Assembly: GCA_018260755.1 (NCBI GenBank)
Contig: JAGTWP010000033.1
Span: 1 to 15,739 of the forward strand
Source: Candidatus Altarchaeum sp.
GTDB taxonomy: Archaea > Altiarchaeota > Altiarchaeia > Altiarchaeales > Altiarchaeaceae
Length of the DNA stretch: 15,739 nt
Direction: 5' to 3'
Position 1 is the stretch's first letter. Each line of letters opens with the position of its first letter. A model generated the notes under the pieces. That model searched no databases, was not told where the DNA came from, and saw nothing but the letters and a program-made list of their open reading frames with translations. The position numbers and the translations under genes are program-made. Shown in pieces: positions 13,608-15,739 of the stretch.

Positions 13608-14450
13608 ATGAGTACGCACCATAAATTAATAATTGGAAATTGTATGAGTATGGAAGAAATTCCTGATGAAACTGTCCATCTTGTGGTAACCTCCCCTCCG
13701 TATTTTAATGCACCATTTGACTATAAAGGTTTATTTAAAAGTTATGGACAATATTTAGGCGTCCTTCGTAAAGTAGCTAAAGAGCTATATAGGGTATTAG
13801 CTGATGGAAGGATTTTTTTCCTTAACATTGATGATATGTTAATAGACGGCGAAAAATTTCCAATCGCTGCCGATGCGACCAGAATACTTTTAGATGCTGG
13901 TTTTAGATACAGGGACAGAATCATCTGGAAAAAACCTGAAGGTTATTTAAGGATAAGCAGGCGTAGTGGAGTCATTTTGCAGAATCCTTATCCGATGTAT
14001 TTTTATCCGGATAATCTTCTTGAAAGCATAATCATCTTCCAAAAAGGGAGATTTAACTATAGATTGATTTCTGAGGAGATCCGGGAAAAATCAAAAATTG
14101 ATACAAAAGAGTTTCAAGACAAAAAATGGTATATGACTTTATGGGAAATGAATAATGTTATGCCAGGTTCTCCGTTAGAGAAAGATATAGCTGCATTTCC
14201 TGAAGAATTACCATATCGGGCAATAAAATTATTTTCATATGTTGGTGAAACAGTCTTAGATCCTTTTGCGGGTTCTGGAACAACTATGAAAATAGCAAGG
14301 CAGTTAGGAAGGAATAGTATAGGTATAGAAATTAAAAAATCGCTGATTCCCACAATAAAAGAAAAACTTGGATTTAACGGACAAAAAACCTTAACAGATA
14401 ATAAAGATACTTTTGAGGTAATTCAGAGATCAAAAGGATGGATAGAATGA
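13608..14450 (+). CDS. Type II DNA methyltransferase, probably N4-cytosine
   Basis: The 280-residue protein is an S-adenosylmethionine-dependent DNA methyltransferase of the beta arrangement: the catalytic motif IV TSPPYF (28-33) comes first, and the AdoMet-binding motif I LDPFAGSGTT (217-226) lies near the C-terminus, followed by IGIEI (238-242). Ser-Pro-Pro-Tyr rather than Asp-Pro-Pro-Tyr favours N4-cytosine methylation, although this class also includes some N6-adenine enzymes. Between the motifs lies a target-recognition region (about 100-200). The gene overlaps the downstream endonuclease gene, so it protects host sites against that enzyme. The ATG at 13608 follows a TATA-like box by about 33 bp. 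Recognition sequence cannot be deduced. Confidence 0.92.
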   Translation: MSTHHKLIIGNCMSMEEIPDETVHLVVTSPPYFNAPFDYKGLFKSYGQYLGVLRKVAKELYRVLADGRIFFLNIDDMLIDGEKFPIAADATRILLDAGFRYRDRIIWKKPEGYLRISRRSGVILQNPYPMYFYPDNLLESIIIFQKGRFNYRLISEEIREKSKIDTKEFQDKKWYMTLWEMNNVMPGSPLEKDIAAFPEELPYRAIKLFSYVGETVLDPFAGSGTTMKIARQLGRNSIGIEIKKSLIPTIKEKLGFNGQKTLTDNKDTFEVIQRSKGWIE

Positions 14451-15496
14451 ACAACCTCACAGCTAGAATTAAGGGAATAAAATATACTCCTCTTTTATGT
14501 AGAGAGTTACACACATTTAATTTTAATGAGTTAGCAGAAGCCTTATCAAAAGAAGCTACCTTTATCCTAAGCATAGATGATAAAAATAAAGTAGCTGTAA
14601 GCTGGTGGGTTTCTGCAAAGAGAACAAGATCGTATCCTTACGCCAGAGTTTATGACTCTCTTAGTTTTTCCGGTAAGAAAATCACAATAATCCCAATATT
14701 TAAAGATGAGGGAAAAGAAGGCGACAGAGATTTCCTGCAATGGGATACAATTTCATTAATGAGTCTGCTTGGTGTTTATGTAATTGTGGCCTATTATGAG
14801 GATTCAGTTCAAAGTTCAAGGTATGAGAATAAGATAACTAAACAAAGATTTGACGTTGATTATCTCAAAGAAGAGATTAAGAACTTACTATCATATCAGT
14901 CAGATGCACTACATTGGAATGTATCGCAAATAGATAAAGTTGTCCAAATTGGCAAAAAAGCATTGGAATCTTATGAAAAAATCTCACAAAAGACAGGGGT
15001 TGAAATGCATTCAAGAGCAACCGCTGAAAAAAGAATTGAACAATTAAAAGAAGGAAAAGATACCTTTATGAATCTTTCGAGAAATCTTGCAGAAATGGCA
15101 CAAAAGAGAGAAAGCATAACTGTGCAACCAAAAGAGAAACTGTCAGGAGCTAAAGGCACTATAACAATAACCAACTATTTAGGAGGAAATTATTATTTCA
15201 CTTCCGATGAAGTTGAGTTACATGAAAATGATATTTATTTGATTGATGCAAAGCACACAAAGACAGATAATCTTCCATCTATAAACGATATTAAGGATGG
15301 ACTGCTTAAAATGATACTTTTTACAAATTTGGAAAACGTTAAATCAGACGGCAGGAATCTTAATCCCGTGCCAATTCTGAAACTTACAACAGGTAGGGGT
15401 TTTTCAATTGAATCATCAAGCGAAAAACAGAAAGAATTATTGGATACATTAAATAAAGAAGCAAAATTAAATGGATTTACAATCAGAAATTTTTAA
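14438..15496 (+). CDS. Probable type II restriction endonuclease
   Basis: The 352-residue product follows and overlaps the methyltransferase gene, the usual place for the cognate endonuclease. A PD-(D/E)xK-like core is visible near the C-terminus: EVELHENDIYLIDAKHTK with Glu260 and Asp270-Ala-Lys272. A second conserved-looking block is IFKDEGKEGDRDFLQWDTIS with LLGVYVIVAYYE (88-121). A charged helical stretch lies at about 165-225. The start is ambiguous: ATG 14438 gives a 13-bp overlap, while ATG 14447 gives an ATGA overlap with the methyltransferase stop and has a GGATGG stretch just upstream, so I favour 14447. The restriction family and cut site are not recognised. Role is inferred from context and motif. 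Confidence 0.8.
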   Translation: MDRMNNLTARIKGIKYTPLLCRELHTFNFNELAEALSKEATFILSIDDKNKVAVSWWVSAKRTRSYPYARVYDSLSFSGKKITIIPIFKDEGKEGDRDFLQWDTISLMSLLGVYVIVAYYEDSVQSSRYENKITKQRFDVDYLKEEIKNLLSYQSDALHWNVSQIDKVVQIGKKALESYEKISQKTGVEMHSRATAEKRIEQLKEGKDTFMNLSRNLAEMAQKRESITVQPKEKLSGAKGTITITNYLGGNYYFTSDEVELHENDIYLIDAKHTKTDNLPSINDIKDGLLKMILFTNLENVKSDGRNLNPVPILKLTTGRGFSIESSSEKQKELLDTLNKEAKLNGFTIRNF

Positions 15497-15556
15497 ATTT
15501 TTAAACTAAAACAAAGATTATAAATATGCAAAGCAAAATTGAATTATTTGTTTGCT

Positions 15557-15576
15557 AACGATACGTTGTATCCGTT
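15557..15576. terminator. Imperfect hairpin downstream of the restriction gene
   Basis: AACGATAC and GTATCCGTT pair as an 8-bp stem with one bulge around a GTT loop, 60 bp after the endonuclease stop. It is GC-richer than its surroundings but is not followed by a T run, so a terminator role is only a guess. Confidence 0.25.
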
Positions 15577-15629
15577 AAATTTCAAATATTAAATTTTAGT
15601 AACTATTCAGAGAGTATTTTCAAAATGAA

Positions 15630-15739
15630 ATTTTGTAATACTGAAATCTTTTGATTTCAATCTTACAAAATGTTTGGAACATTTTGTAATACTGAAATCT
15701 TTTGATTTCAATCTTACAAAATGTTTGGAACATTTTGTA
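15630..15739. repeat. 51-bp tandem palindromic repeat array, truncated by the window end
   Basis: The word ATTTTGTA recurs at 15630, 15681 and 15732, an exact 51-bp period; the first two units are complete and appear identical, and the third has just begun. Inside each unit TGAAATC and GATTTCA form a 7-bp hairpin with a TTTT loop (15642-15659), nested inside ATTTTGTAA and TTACAAAAT arms. Between units, TTACAAAATGTT and AACATTTTGTAA make a perfect 12-bp stem around TGG (15663-15689). Identical units argue against a CRISPR array with variable spacers. Length beyond the window is unknown. Confidence 0.93.

Noticed and set aside
15630-15739. CRISPR array
   Set aside because: The repeats are strict 51-bp tandem units with no variable spacer between the copies visible, and no cas gene is in the window.

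Overview
The window is archaeal chromosomal DNA that is very AT-rich. The evidence is the gene content: an SBDS/Sdo1 homologue, a 20S proteasome alpha subunit, translation initiation factor aIF2-alpha, a Sec61-beta-type SecG, an archaeal-type 3-dehydroquinate synthase II, and an RtcB RNA ligase split by an intein. TATA-like boxes sit about 30-40 bp upstream of several start codons and clear Shine-Dalgarno sites are scarce, which suggests short-leader or leaderless transcripts. Dehydroquinate synthase II points to the archaeal (ADH-based) entry into the shikimate pathway, as in many euryarchaea and related autotrophic lineages. I do not assign a genus.

Layout. Positions 20-499 hold the 5' part of an IS1595/ISXO2-like transposase, cut off after the first catalytic Asp. 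Positions 536-9012 are eight co-directional minus-strand genes, transcribed in this order: a 749-aa TPR/metallo-beta-lactamase protein carrying two kinds of internal tandem repeat; 3-dehydroquinate synthase II; an overlapping three-gene cassette (AAA ATPase, TOPRIM-like protein, small coiled-coil protein); aIF2-alpha; PsmA; SBDS. A divergent intergenic region with a 48-bp higher-order tandem array (9093-9218) separates this run from a small plus-strand secG gene (9269-9439). Positions 9470-10483 contain two gene remnants: the C-terminal half of a ParA-like ATPase and a transposase-like C-terminal fragment. rtcB with a 460-aa LAGLIDADG intein covers 10574-13372. A possible MITE-like element (13414-13563) precedes a two-gene restriction-modification module (13608-15496). 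The window ends inside a 51-bp tandem repeat built of nested palindromes (from 15630).

How the genes relate. The housekeeping genes serve ribosome maturation and translation initiation (SBDS, aIF2-alpha), protein turnover (PsmA), membrane insertion (SecG), aromatic amino acid synthesis (DHQ synthase II) and tRNA splicing/RNA repair (RtcB). Accessory DNA is interleaved with them: IS debris, an intein, a restriction-modification pair and the ATPase/TOPRIM cassette. That cassette has the architecture of OLD-, PARIS- or RloAB-like anti-phage systems and is the best candidate for an undescribed defence system here. The second most unusual object is the TPR/MBL protein with its duplicated 30-residue and 58-residue modules. 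Many junctions in the window carry short exact tandem duplications (13, 13, 22, 48, 51 and 90 bp), which suggests active slippage or unequal recombination.
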